Assembly: GCF_014251795.1 (NCBI RefSeq)
Contig: NZ_CP059201.1
Coordinates: 248,001-312,000, forward strand
Length of the DNA: 64,000 nucleotides
Origin: Blattabacterium cuenoti
GTDB lineage: Bacteria; Bacteroidota; Bacteroidia; Flavobacteriales; Blattabacteriaceae
Direction: 5' to 3'
Below, piece by piece: positions 44,934 through 53,371 of this stretch (position 1 is its first letter; every line of letters begins with the position of its first letter). A program made the position numbers and the translations under genes. The notes under the pieces were generated by a model. The model had not been told where the DNA came from. It saw nothing but the letters and a program-made list of their open reading frames with translations, and did not search any database.

Positions 44934-45989
44934 TTGTTTTTTTATAGGAAAAAAAAATATTCTATAGAACCTAACGGAGTAGTTACCTGTAAAAGTCATT
45001 CCAATATTGCTTTAATTAAATACTGGGGAAAACATAATAATAAAATTCAAATACCGTTGAATTCATCTATTAGTTATTCTTTAGGAGGAATATATACGGT
45101 AACACGACTAATTTATAAAGAAAAGAAAAAAAGTAATTTATCTATAAAAATATTTTTTTCAGGAAAAGAAAAAACGAGTTTTCTTCCAAAGATTTTAGAA
45201 TTTTTTCATAGAATTTCATTTTATTGTTCCTATTTACAATATTATAATTTCATTATAGAAACTTATAATACTTTTCCACATAGTAGTGGAATAGCTTCTT
45301 CTGCTTCTTCCATGAGTGCTTTAGCTTTATGTATTATGAAAATAGAAAAAAAATTAGTCTCTTCCTTAAAAGAAGATTTTTTTTTCAAAAAAGCTTCTTT
45401 TTTAGCTAGATTAGGTTCTGGTAGTGCTTGCAGATCTATTTATCCTGGACTGGTTGTTTGGGGGTGTCATAAATCCATAAAAGGAAGTAATAATCTTTAT
45501 GCTATTCCATATCCATATGAAGTTCATTCCATTTTTACAAAAATAGAAGATACGATTTTAATTATAGATGATGAACCAAAAAAAATATTGAGTACAAAAG
45601 GACATCAATTAATGAATAATCATCCTTATGCTAGAGAAAGATTTAAATGTGCAAATCAAAATATGAATCGGCTTATATCTATATTAAAAATAGGAGATTT
45701 CCAAGAATTTGGAGAATTAATAGAACATGAAGCTTTGACTCTTCATGCTATGATTATGACTTCTCGTCCCTATTTTTTATGGATGAAACCAAATACTCTG
45801 AATGTGATTCAGACAGTATGGAATTTTAGAAAACAGAGCAAAAAAAATATTTATTTTACACTAGATGCAGGCGCTAATGTTCATCTTTTATATCCTATTC
45901 AAGAAAAAACATCTATCATCAAATGGATATATAGTGATTTATTTTCTTATTGTAAAAAAATTATAGAAAGTTTTTGTTTACAGAATTAA
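44934..45989 (+). CDS. mvaD: Diphosphomevalonate decarboxylase
   Basis: MvaD makes isopentenyl diphosphate in the mevalonate pathway, so isoprenoids (including undecaprenol) probably come from mevalonate here. The GHMP-kinase-fold motifs are SHSNIALIKYWGK near the N-terminus, TFPHSSGIASSASSMSALAL (the glycine/serine-rich ATP loop) and GSGSACRSIYPGLVVW. At 351 residues the length is normal. No ATG lies in front; a TTG at 44934 gives a suitable N-terminus. Other mevalonate genes are not in the window. Confidence 0.92.
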   Translation: MFFYRKKKYSIEPNGVVTCKSHSNIALIKYWGKHNNKIQIPLNSSISYSLGGIYTVTRLIYKEKKKSNLSIKIFFSGKEKTSFLPKILEFFHRISFYCSYLQYYNFIIETYNTFPHSSGIASSASSMSALALCIMKIEKKLVSSLKEDFFFKKASFLARLGSGSACRSIYPGLVVWGCHKSIKGSNNLYAIPYPYEVHSIFTKIEDTILIIDDEPKKILSTKGHQLMNNHPYARERFKCANQNMNRLISILKIGDFQEFGELIEHEALTLHAMIMTSRPYFLWMKPNTLNVIQTVWNFRKQSKKNIYFTLDAGANVHLLYPIQEKTSIIKWIYSDLFSYCKKIIESFCLQN

Positions 45990-45990
45990 T

Positions 45991-45998
45991 TATCTTTG
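45991..45998 (+). promoter_or_regulatory. Candidate -7 element for tRNA-His
   Basis: TATCTTTG, an exact TAnnTTTG match, sits just after the mvaD stop and 12 bp before the tRNA. A TTG at 45974-45976 is only 14 bp upstream, shorter than usual. Confidence 0.4.
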
Positions 45999-46010
45999 TC
46001 ATTGTTATTG

Positions 46011-46085
46011 GTGGACGTAGCTCAGTAGGTTTAGAGCATCAGATTGTGGTTCTGAGGGTCGCCGGTTCGAATCCGGTCGTCCACC
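46011..46085 (+). tRNA. trnH: tRNA-His (GUG anticodon)
   Basis: The acceptor stem GTGGACG/CGTCCAC is perfect. The anticodon stem TCAGA/TCTGA holds the loop TTGTGGT (anticodon GTG), and the T arm has GCCGG/CCGGT around TTCGAAT. The base before the acceptor (46010) is G and the discriminator (46085) is C, giving the G-1:C73 pair that identifies tRNA-His, here encoded in DNA. It would be charged by HisS and modified by Tgt. Confidence 0.97.
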
Positions 46086-46095
46086 CAAATCTTTT

Positions 46096-47283
46096 TTATC
46101 TTAATACTTTTTTTATTCTTGTCAAGGCTTCTGTAATTTTTTCGTATGATGTTGCGTAAGAAATTCGTAAACATTCATTATCGCCAAAAGCGCTCCCACT
46201 AACGGTAGCAACTTGAGCTTTTTCAAGTAAAAATTCAGAAAATTCATCTGAATTTTGAATCATTTTTCCATGTAATTTTTTTCCAAAAAAATTTGAAATT
46301 TTTGGAAAAACATAAAAAGCTCCATTTGGTTTACAAATTTGTAATCCATCAATTTCCTGAATCATATCTAAAACTAAATTTTTTCTTTTTTCAAATTCCT
46401 TAATCATATACTCAATTTGATTTGGATGAGCAGATAATGCAGAAATGGCAGCTATCTGCGCGATAGAATTTGCACATGAGGTCATCTGACCTTGTATTTT
46501 ATCACAAGATTGAGCAACCCATTCTGCAGATCCAATATATCCAATTCTCCAACCTGTCATAGAAAAAGCTTTAGATAAACCATTAACTGTAATAACTTGA
46601 TGATGAATATCTGGAAATATAGCAATACTAGTATGTTTTTCTGAGTAACAAATATGTTCATAAATCTCATCAGAAAGAATCATGACTTTTGGATGTTTTT
46701 TAAAAACTTCGGCTAAATCTTTTAGTTCTTCATAAGAATAAACACTTCCTGTAGGATTACAAGGAGTACTGAATATAAATAATTTTGTTTTAGATGTAAT
46801 AGCTTTTTCTAATTGATCTGGATGAATCTTAAAATCATTTTTCATAATTGTTGGAACAATAACAGGAGAAGATTCACAAAATTTAACCATTTGTAAATAA
46901 CTAACCCAATAAGGGGCGGGAATAATAACTTCATCATCTTTATTTAACAAAGATAAAAGAACATTCATTATAGATTGTTTTGCACCGGTAGAAACTACAA
47001 TTTGAGAAGGGTTGTATTTCAAATGATTATCACGGTAAAATTTTTCGCATATTACTTTTTTAAGTTTTAAGTATCCGGATACAGGAGTATAATAATGATA
47101 ACCTTCATCTATAGCTTTTTTTGCAGCGGATAAAACAAAATTTGGAGGTAAAAAATCGGGTTCTCCTAAACTTAAATTGATAATATCATAACCTTTATTT
47201 TTTAATTCTCTGGCTTTAGATGACATAGCTATAGTTTGTGAATAAGATATATTCTGTAAACGATGAGATAATCTATTTGTCAT
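46096..47283 (-). CDS. aspC: Aspartate aminotransferase-type PLP enzyme (class I)
   Basis: A fold-type I aminotransferase. The PLP lysine is in NGLSKAFSMTGWRIGYIG; TPCNPTGSVY and ILSDEIYEHICY contain the conserved Asn and Asp/Tyr that contact PLP. Close similarity to class Ib aspartate aminotransferases suggests oxaloacetate/glutamate as substrates, but prephenate or other substrates are possible. At 395 residues the length is normal. It shares a divergent promoter region with rsmG. Confidence 0.88.
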   Translation of the reverse strand: MTNRLSHRLQNISYSQTIAMSSKARELKNKGYDIINLSLGEPDFLPPNFVLSAAKKAIDEGYHYYTPVSGYLKLKKVICEKFYRDNHLKYNPSQIVVSTGAKQSIMNVLLSLLNKDDEVIIPAPYWVSYLQMVKFCESSPVIVPTIMKNDFKIHPDQLEKAITSKTKLFIFSTPCNPTGSVYSYEELKDLAEVFKKHPKVMILSDEIYEHICYSEKHTSIAIFPDIHHQVITVNGLSKAFSMTGWRIGYIGSAEWVAQSCDKIQGQMTSCANSIAQIAAISALSAHPNQIEYMIKEFEKRKNLVLDMIQEIDGLQICKPNGAFYVFPKISNFFGKKLHGKMIQNSDEFSEFLLEKAQVATVSGSAFGDNECLRISYATSYEKITEALTRIKKVLR

Positions 47284-47297
47284 ATCATAAATATTTA

Positions 47298-47328
47298 TTT
47301 GGAATGATTACAAATCTAAATAAATTTG
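47298..47328 (+). promoter_or_regulatory. Bacteroidetes promoter for rsmG
   Basis: TTTG (47298-47301), a 19-bp spacer and TAAATTTG (47321-47328) match the consensus TTTG-N19-TAnnTTTG in both elements and spacing, 25 bp before the rsmG start. It is the best promoter match I found in the window. Confidence 0.6.
47311..47318 (-). promoter_or_regulatory. Candidate -7 element for aspC
   Basis: On the minus strand TAGATTTG is an exact TAnnTTTG match 27 bp before the aspC start. It lies within the spacer of the divergent rsmG promoter. No clear -33 element. Confidence 0.35.
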
Positions 47329-47353
47329 ATTATAAGTTTATTTATTCATTAAT

Positions 47354-47974
47354 ATGGAATTAATTAAAAAATATTTTCCTAATTTATTGGATCAACAATT
47401 TTATAAATTGTCTGATTTAAAAAATTTATATGCGTATTGGAATACATATGTGAATTTAGTCTCTAGAAAAACATTTTTCGATTTTTATCAGCAACACGTC
47501 CTTTTTTGTTTAGGAATAGCTAAAGTATTTTCTTTTTATCCAGGATCATGTGTCATGGATTTAGGAACAGGAGGAGGATTTCCTGGAATTCCCTTATCCA
47601 TAATTTTTCCTAATACAAAATTTATATTAGTAGATTCTATTAGAAAAAAAATCAAAATTATAGAAAAAATCATATATAATCTTCATCTAGAAAATGTATG
47701 TACTATTTGTATTCGTGCAGAGAAATTAGAAAATAAATTTGATTTTGTGGTCACTCGAGCTGTTAACAAAATAAATATCATTCACAATTGGATAAAAGAT
47801 AAATTTAAACACAAGTCCAATTATAAAATTAAAAATGGAGCTTTATATCTAAAAGGAGGAAATCTTTATGATGAATTAAAAGAATTTCCTCATGCAATAG
47901 AATATCCTTTAAATCATTATTTTGAAGAACCATTTTTTATAACTAAGAAAGTTGTTTGGATTTCCAATATTTAA
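47354..47974 (+). CDS. rsmG: 16S rRNA (guanine-527-N7)-methyltransferase RsmG (GidB)
   Basis: RsmG methylates G527 in the 530 loop of 16S rRNA. The SAM-binding glycine loop reads DLGTGGGFPGIPL (about 72-84), LVDSIRKKIK follows, and VTRAVNKI is the conserved catalytic-side segment. The N-terminus has the family N(x)LVSRKT motif. At 206 residues the length is normal. The amidohydrolase gene follows with 26 bp between, likely in the same transcript. Confidence 0.93.
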   Translation: MELIKKYFPNLLDQQFYKLSDLKNLYAYWNTYVNLVSRKTFFDFYQQHVLFCLGIAKVFSFYPGSCVMDLGTGGGFPGIPLSIIFPNTKFILVDSIRKKIKIIEKIIYNLHLENVCTICIRAEKLENKFDFVVTRAVNKINIIHNWIKDKFKHKSNYKIKNGALYLKGGNLYDELKEFPHAIEYPLNHYFEEPFFITKKVVWISNI

Positions 47975-48000
47975 CATTAATAAATAGAAACAGATTTAAA

Positions 48001-48966
48001 ATGAATCCTAAAAAAATTTTTATAGAAAAAGTGAAAAAAAAAGGTGGATGGGTAAATGCTCATGCTCATTTGGACAGAGCTTATACTCTAACAAAAAAAA
48101 ATTTTCAATATTCTTATTCCCCCCTTCAAAAAAAATGGTATCTAGTTGATGAAATGAAACGTTTAGCTACAGAAGAGGATATTTATATCCGTATGGAAAA
48201 AGCTTTAGAATATTTTTTAATGCAAGGAACACAAGCTTTATGTTCTTTTATTGATGTAGATGAAATTATTGAAAATCGTGCTTTGAAAGCCGCTAAAAAA
48301 TTGAAAAATAATTACGGAAATTTAATTCATATTTGTTTTGCTAATCAAGTTCTGAAAGGTGTTTTGAATACAAAATCAAAATATTGGTTTGATCAATCAA
48401 TAGAATTTGTAGATATTATTGGTGGATTACCCGCTACAGATTATGGAAAAGAAGATGAACATTTAGATATTTTATTACAAACAGCTAAAAAAAAAGGAAA
48501 AATTGTGCATGTACATGTGGATCAGTTGAATACTAGAGAAGAAAAAGAGACTGAAAAATTAGCAAAAAAAACGATTGAACATGGGATGCAAGGAAAAGTA
48601 GTAGCTATACATAGCATTTCTTTAGCCGCACATACTAGAGATTATCGTTATAAAATATACCATTTAATGAGAAAAGCAAATTTAATGGTAATATCTTGTC
48701 CCATTGCTTGGATTGATCATACCAGAAGTGAGCGTTTAACTCCTAGCCATAATTCTATCACGCCAGTGGATGAAATGGTTCCTGAAGGAATTATAGTAGC
48801 TTTTGGAACAGATAATATTTGTGATATATACAAACCTTTTTCTGATGGAAATCTATGGATAGAATTACGAGTAATGTTAGAAGCTTGTCATTATTATGAT
48901 ATCGATCATTTGGTAAAAATTTCTACAATAAATGGATTAAAAGTATTAGGATTGGAAAATAAGTAA
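48001..48966 (+). CDS. Amidohydrolase-superfamily protein resembling cytosine deaminase, with altered catalytic residue
   Basis: The 321-residue protein has the amidohydrolase layout: HAHLD (His21, His23) as metal ligands, HVHVDQL (His172, Asp174), AIHSIS (His204) and GTDNICD (Asp271). The order and spacing recall CodA-type deaminases. In CodA the residue after HxD is the catalytic Glu; here it is Gln175. Substrate is unknown; activity on a nitrogenous ring compound is a guess. The ATG at 48001 is chosen, as an upstream start overlaps rsmG. No pathway partners are nearby. Could be a decaying or repurposed enzyme. Confidence 0.65.
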   Translation: MNPKKIFIEKVKKKGGWVNAHAHLDRAYTLTKKNFQYSYSPLQKKWYLVDEMKRLATEEDIYIRMEKALEYFLMQGTQALCSFIDVDEIIENRALKAAKKLKNNYGNLIHICFANQVLKGVLNTKSKYWFDQSIEFVDIIGGLPATDYGKEDEHLDILLQTAKKKGKIVHVHVDQLNTREEKETEKLAKKTIEHGMQGKVVAIHSISLAAHTRDYRYKIYHLMRKANLMVISCPIAWIDHTRSERLTPSHNSITPVDEMVPEGIIVAFGTDNICDIYKPFSDGNLWIELRVMLEACHYYDIDHLVKISTINGLKVLGLENK

Positions 48967-48978
48967 TTTATTTTTTTT

Positions 48979-50475
48979 TTACTTTTTCTTTTCTGGACGC
49001 ATTTGCGGAAAAAGTAAAACTTCTTGAATCGATTTTGTTTCAGTAAGTAACATTACTAAACGATCGATTCCAATTCCAATGCCTGCACTAGGAGGCATGC
49101 CAAATTCTAAAGCACGTATAAAATCTTGGTCAATTGATATAGATTCGTCTTTCATGTTCCTTTCAGATAATTTCATTTGTTCTCGTAAACGAGACAATTG
49201 ATCTATAGGATCATTAAGTTCTGAATAAGCATTCGCTATTTCTTGCCCATTTATAATGAGTTCAAAACGTTCTGATAAATTTTCTTTATCACGGTGTTTT
49301 TTAGTTAATGGGCTCATTTCCAAAGGATAATCAATAATAAAAGTTGGGTTTGTGTAATGATTTTTGCATTTTTCTTCAAAAATGTTTTCAATTAATTTAG
49401 CTTTACTCATTTTTACATTCTCTTCTATATGCAATTTTTGACAAACTTTTCTTAATTCTTCCTTTTCCATTTTTTTGATATCAAATCCTGTATATTTTTT
49501 AATAGAATCCAATATAGGAATACGAGGAAAAGGAGTTTGAAAACTAATATGGTTATTTTCTTGAAATTTATTACAGATCCATTTCATAAATTTTTCTGTA
49601 AAATCCATCATCCAGTAATAATCTTTATAAGCTACATAAAGTTCCAATACAGTAAATTCTGGATTATGAAGACGATCCATCCCCTCGTTTCTAAAATTTT
49701 TTGAAAATTCATATACACCGTTAAATCCACCAATGATTAATCTTTTCAAATAAAGTTCATTAGCTATACGTAAATATAATGGAATCCCCAGTGTATTGTG
49801 AAATGTTTCAAAAGGACGAGCTATAGCTCCTCCAGGTATGGATTGTAAAATTGGAGTATCTACTTCTAGATATTCTTGATCATCCAAAAAATTTCTTATT
49901 TTTTTAATGATACGAGTACGTTTTAAAAAAATTTCTTTTACATAATTATTGACAATAAGATCCACATAACGCATACGATAACGTTGTTCTGTATTAGAAA
50001 AAGCATCATATATTTTTTTGTTTTTATCCACTTTTACTTGTGGCAAGGGACGTATAGATTTGGATAATAAAGTTAATTTATGAACATGGATGGTCATTTC
50101 ATTCATTTTTGTTTTAAATAAAAACCCTTTGATTCCAATAATATCTCCTATATCTATAAGTTTTTTTAAAAAAATATTGTAAACATCCTCTTTTTTTATT
50201 TGATCAGAAGATAAATGATCCTGATTCAAATATATTTGCATACTGCCTGTATGATCTTTAATCTCTCCAAAAGAAGCTTTTCCTAAAATACGCAAACGCA
50301 TTAACCGTCCAGCTATACTTATAGTTTCAGTTCTGTTTTCCGTAAAATTTTTTTGTATATTACAAATGGTAGTGGTGACAACATATTCTTCTGAAGGATA
50401 AGGATTGATTCCCAATAATTTAAGTTGATCTAGTTTTTTTCTTCGTATAATTTGTTGTTCTGATAAATAAGTCAT
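48979..50475 (-). CDS. lysS: Lysyl-tRNA synthetase (class II)
   Basis: An N-terminal OB-fold anticodon-binding domain (RLMRLRILGKASFGEIKDHTG) precedes the class II core. Motif 2 reads FRNEGMDRLHNPEFT, the adenylate-binding part is near ELNDPIDQLSRL, and motif 3 reads GIGIGIDRLVMLL. At 498 residues the length is normal. The C-terminus ends shortly after LLFPQMRPEKK, as is usual for LysS. It is divergent from lipB across a 103-bp gap with short direct repeats. Confidence 0.95.
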   Translation of the reverse strand: MTYLSEQQIIRRKKLDQLKLLGINPYPSEEYVVTTTICNIQKNFTENRTETISIAGRLMRLRILGKASFGEIKDHTGSMQIYLNQDHLSSDQIKKEDVYNIFLKKLIDIGDIIGIKGFLFKTKMNEMTIHVHKLTLLSKSIRPLPQVKVDKNKKIYDAFSNTEQRYRMRYVDLIVNNYVKEIFLKRTRIIKKIRNFLDDQEYLEVDTPILQSIPGGAIARPFETFHNTLGIPLYLRIANELYLKRLIIGGFNGVYEFSKNFRNEGMDRLHNPEFTVLELYVAYKDYYWMMDFTEKFMKWICNKFQENNHISFQTPFPRIPILDSIKKYTGFDIKKMEKEELRKVCQKLHIEENVKMSKAKLIENIFEEKCKNHYTNPTFIIDYPLEMSPLTKKHRDKENLSERFELIINGQEIANAYSELNDPIDQLSRLREQMKLSERNMKDESISIDQDFIRALEFGMPPSAGIGIGIDRLVMLLTETKSIQEVLLFPQMRPEKKK

Positions 50476-50489
50476 ATACTAATTTGTGT

Positions 50490-50508
50490 TTGTGTGGATT
50501 GTGTGGAT
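50490..50508 (+). repeat. Short GTG-rich direct repeat between lysS and lipB
   Basis: TTGTGTGGA occurs twice in direct tandem (50490-50498, 50499-50507), preceded by a partial TTGTGT copy. The purine/T-rich block stands out from AT-rich surroundings and may be a binding site or chance. Confidence 0.4.
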
Positions 50509-50547
50509 GTTGACCATACGAAACGAACGAATTGAATAAAACTAAGG

Positions 50548-50555
50548 TACATTTG
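50548..50555 (+). promoter_or_regulatory. Candidate -7 element for lipB
   Basis: TACATTTG is an exact TAnnTTTG match 23 bp before the lipB start. A TTG 13 bp upstream is too close for a standard -33 element. Confidence 0.4.
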
Positions 50556-50578
50556 TTTATATAAATTTTTCAAAAACT

Positions 50579-51289
50579 ATGAAAAAAAAAATACTTTTTT
50601 TTGAAGATTTAGGAAAAAAAGAGTTCCAAGAAACTTGGATGTATCAAAAAAAATTATTTGATGAAATCATACAAAAAAAAGTAAATAATATATCGGATAA
50701 AAAAGCAGGATATTTTCTCTTTGTAGAGCACCCTCATGTATATACTATAGGAAAAAATGGTCACAAAAATCAACATTTGTTGGTTTCGTCTGATTTTTTA
50801 AAAAAAATAGATGTTTCTTTTTATCAAACAGATAGAGGGGGCGATATCACCTACCATGGTCCTGGTCAGTTGATTGGGTATCCTATTTTAAATATGGATT
50901 ATTTTTTTACTGATATTCATAAATACCTTCGTCTTTTAGAAGAAGTAATGATTCACTTTTTATGTAAAAATTATGCAATCAAGGGAGAACGAAAAAAAGG
51001 AAGAACGGGAGTTTGGTTTAATAATGGAAAAAACGGAAAATCAAGGAAAATATGTGCAATAGGAATTAGAATGAGTCGCTGGGTCACTATGCATGGATTT
51101 GCTTTAAATGTAAATACAGATTTACAGTATTTTAATCATATTATTCCTTGTGGAATTTATAATCAAGAAGTGACTTCTTTAAAAAAAGAATTGAAAAAAG
51201 ATGATATATCTTTACAAAAAGTAAAATGTATGGTCAAAAAATCTTTTCAAGAAATTTTTGATGTAGAATTTATAAACATGCCGGATTAA
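50579..51289 (+). CDS. lipB: Octanoyl-[ACP]:protein N-octanoyltransferase LipB
   Basis: LipB moves octanoate from ACP to lipoate-dependent enzymes, which implies pyruvate or 2-oxoglutarate dehydrogenase. The RGGDITYHGPGQLIGYPIL motif (about 85-103), the active-site lysine in RKICAIGIR and the cysteine in HIIPCGI are present. At 236 residues the length is normal. lipA is not in the window. The 3' end overlaps the convergent mtaB-like gene by 20 bp. Confidence 0.93.
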   Translation: MKKKILFFEDLGKKEFQETWMYQKKLFDEIIQKKVNNISDKKAGYFLFVEHPHVYTIGKNGHKNQHLLVSSDFLKKIDVSFYQTDRGGDITYHGPGQLIGYPILNMDYFFTDIHKYLRLLEEVMIHFLCKNYAIKGERKKGRTGVWFNNGKNGKSRKICAIGIRMSRWVTMHGFALNVNTDLQYFNHIIPCGIYNQEVTSLKKELKKDDISLQKVKCMVKKSFQEIFDVEFINMPD

Positions 51290-52631
51290 TTGGATTTTTA
51301 ACTAAATTTAATGGTTCGGCTACCATTATTCCATCTTGATCTATTTTTGTGATTAATACATCTTGTAATGTATTCTCATATGATGAAGAATTGCATGAAT
51401 TTAATAACATTTTAGTTCGAATATAATTTTCTGTATATCCATATAAATATTTTTTATTGTGAGAATTTTTTTCGAATAATACGGTTTTTTTAGTATAAAT
51501 TTGTCTACTGCAAAAAGAACGATATTTTTTGTTTGAAAGAACTCTAAAAATTTGATTTCGTTTACATTGTATCTTTCTCGATACATTTTGATCCATTGTA
51601 CTGGACTTTGTATTTGGTCTATTAGAATAAGTAAATATGTGTAAAGATGAAATTTCTAATTTGTTCAAAAAATGATAAGTTTCCAAAAAATGTTTATGTG
51701 TTTCTCCAGGAAAGCCAACAATAATATCTGAACCTATATAAGCATCTGGCATTAAATATCGAATTTGTTTTACTTTTTCTTGATAAAGTTCTCGTTTGTA
51801 ACGTCTATGCATTTTTTCCAATGTATCATTGCTTCCGGATTGTAAAGGAATATGAAAATGAGGAACAAAATGTTTGCTTTTAGACAAAAATTTAATACAT
51901 TCATTTCTCAATAAATTAGGCTCTATAGAGGATAAACGTATTCTTCCTTTTTCTTGTATTTCATCTATAGCTTGTATTAAATCAAAAAATGTATATAATT
52001 GTCTATTATATCCGTATATATTTTTTCCATAATCTCCTATGTTAACACCTGTTAACACGATCTCTTTAACTCCTTTATGAAAAAGAAATCTAATATTTTG
52101 CAATATATTTTCTATTCTATCAGAACGAGAGGGGCCTCTTGACATAGGAATGACACAATAACTACATTTATAATCACATCCATCTTGTATTTTTAAAAAA
52201 GAACGAGTTCTATCTCCAACGGAAAACGATGGAAAATAAGTTTTTTTTGAAATAATCTTTGCATAATATTTTTTATTCAAAAACCATTTTTTTTTATTAA
52301 TATAATCTATAATTTTAAATTTTTCTTCATAGCCTAAAACGAGATCTACTCCAATAATGGAAGACACTTTTTTAGGATTCAGTTGAGCATAACATCCTAT
52401 TGCTACAATAATAGCTTTTGAATTTTTATTTATAGCAGAACGTACAATATGTTCAAATTCAATTTCTGCATTTTTTGTTACAGAACAACTATTGATTACA
52501 TAAATATCTGCATAACTATTAAAAGTAACATGTTTATAATATAAAGGAGAAAACTTTCTTGCTATCGTAGAAGTCTCAGCATAATTGAGTTTACATCCCA
52601 TGGTATAAAATGCTACTTTTTTTTTGAACAT
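51270..52631 (-). CDS. mtaB: tRNA methylthiotransferase, MtaB/MiaB family
   Basis: Radical-SAM methylthiotransferases add a methylthio group at tRNA position 37. The N-terminal cluster domain begins YTMGCKLNYAETS with cysteines at MGC, NSCSV and IGCYAQ. The radical-SAM cysteines are in QDGCDYKCSYCVIP. The KLNYAE form of the first motif and overall layout favour MtaB (t6A to ms2t6A) over MiaB or RimO. A C-terminal TRAM-like part is weakly visible. The 453-residue length is normal. Confidence 0.85.
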   Translation of the reverse strand: MFKKKVAFYTMGCKLNYAETSTIARKFSPLYYKHVTFNSYADIYVINSCSVTKNAEIEFEHIVRSAINKNSKAIIVAIGCYAQLNPKKVSSIIGVDLVLGYEEKFKIIDYINKKKWFLNKKYYAKIISKKTYFPSFSVGDRTRSFLKIQDGCDYKCSYCVIPMSRGPSRSDRIENILQNIRFLFHKGVKEIVLTGVNIGDYGKNIYGYNRQLYTFFDLIQAIDEIQEKGRIRLSSIEPNLLRNECIKFLSKSKHFVPHFHIPLQSGSNDTLEKMHRRYKRELYQEKVKQIRYLMPDAYIGSDIIVGFPGETHKHFLETYHFLNKLEISSLHIFTYSNRPNTKSSTMDQNVSRKIQCKRNQIFRVLSNKKYRSFCSRQIYTKKTVLFEKNSHNKKYLYGYTENYIRTKMLLNSCNSSSYENTLQDVLITKIDQDGIMVAEPLNLVKNPINPACL

Positions 52632-52676
52632 TTTTTATTTTTTTTGAATTGAAAGTCAAGGATATTCTGAATAAAT

Positions 52677-53303
52677 CTAAGATGAAAAATAATCTTCAAT
52701 TCCACTATGACTAGCTTTTATAGCTCTTTTTCCTTTTTTCCAATTAGCGGGACATACTTCTCCACTTTTTTCATAATATTGAAGTGCATCTATCATACGG
52801 ATCGCTTCATGCACATTTCTTCCCAAAGGAAAATCGTTAATTAAAAGATGTCTGATTATCCCTTCTTTATCTATTAAAAATAATCCTCTATAAGCTATCA
52901 GTTCTCCAGTAGCTTTCAATTCTTCATGATTGCAAATCCAATTCCCAGACAACACTCCATAGTTATGAGATATGGTCTTATTGATATCAGATACAATAGG
53001 ATAAGTTACTCCATGTATTCCACCTTTTTCTTTTGGCATCTGCAACCAAGCCCAATGAGATTGTTCTGTATCCGTAGATACAGCAATAACTTGTACATTT
53101 CTCATTTCAAAATCCTGAATTTTTTCTTGAAATGCATATATTTCTGTGGGACATACAAAAGTAAAATCTTTTGGATAAAAGAAAAGTAAAACATATTTAC
53201 TTCCTTTAAATTGCTCTAAAGTAAAACTTTGTACAATATCTTTTCCATTTAAAACCGCACTAGACGTAAAATTAGGCGCTTTTTTTGAAATTAATGTATT
53301 CAT
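52677..53303 (-). CDS. ahpC: 2-Cys peroxiredoxin (AhpC/Prx type)
   Basis: This enzyme reduces hydrogen peroxide and organic hydroperoxides. The peroxidatic Cys is in YPKDFTFVCPTEI (about residue 51) and the resolving Cys in GEVCPANWKKG near the C-terminus. At 208 residues it fits the typical 2-Cys class. No ahpF is nearby, so thioredoxin is a likely reductant. In a small genome it may be a main defence against host oxidants. Its upstream gap has a repeated CGTTTTTAT element of no known role. Confidence 0.93.
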   Translation of the reverse strand: MNTLISKKAPNFTSSAVLNGKDIVQSFTLEQFKGSKYVLLFFYPKDFTFVCPTEIYAFQEKIQDFEMRNVQVIAVSTDTEQSHWAWLQMPKEKGGIHGVTYPIVSDINKTISHNYGVLSGNWICNHEELKATGELIAYRGLFLIDKEGIIRHLLINDFPLGRNVHEAIRMIDALQYYEKSGEVCPANWKKGKRAIKASHSGIEDYFSS

Positions 53304-53371
53304 TTTTTCTTTTCGTTTTTATCGTTTTTATATGCACGAATTTACCAAAACTTAAAAAAAGAAAAAAATCA

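Noticed and set aside
45974..46159. Short 61-codon reading frame across tRNA-His
   Set aside because: It covers the tRNA gene and the aspC end, has no family similarity and is better explained as chance.
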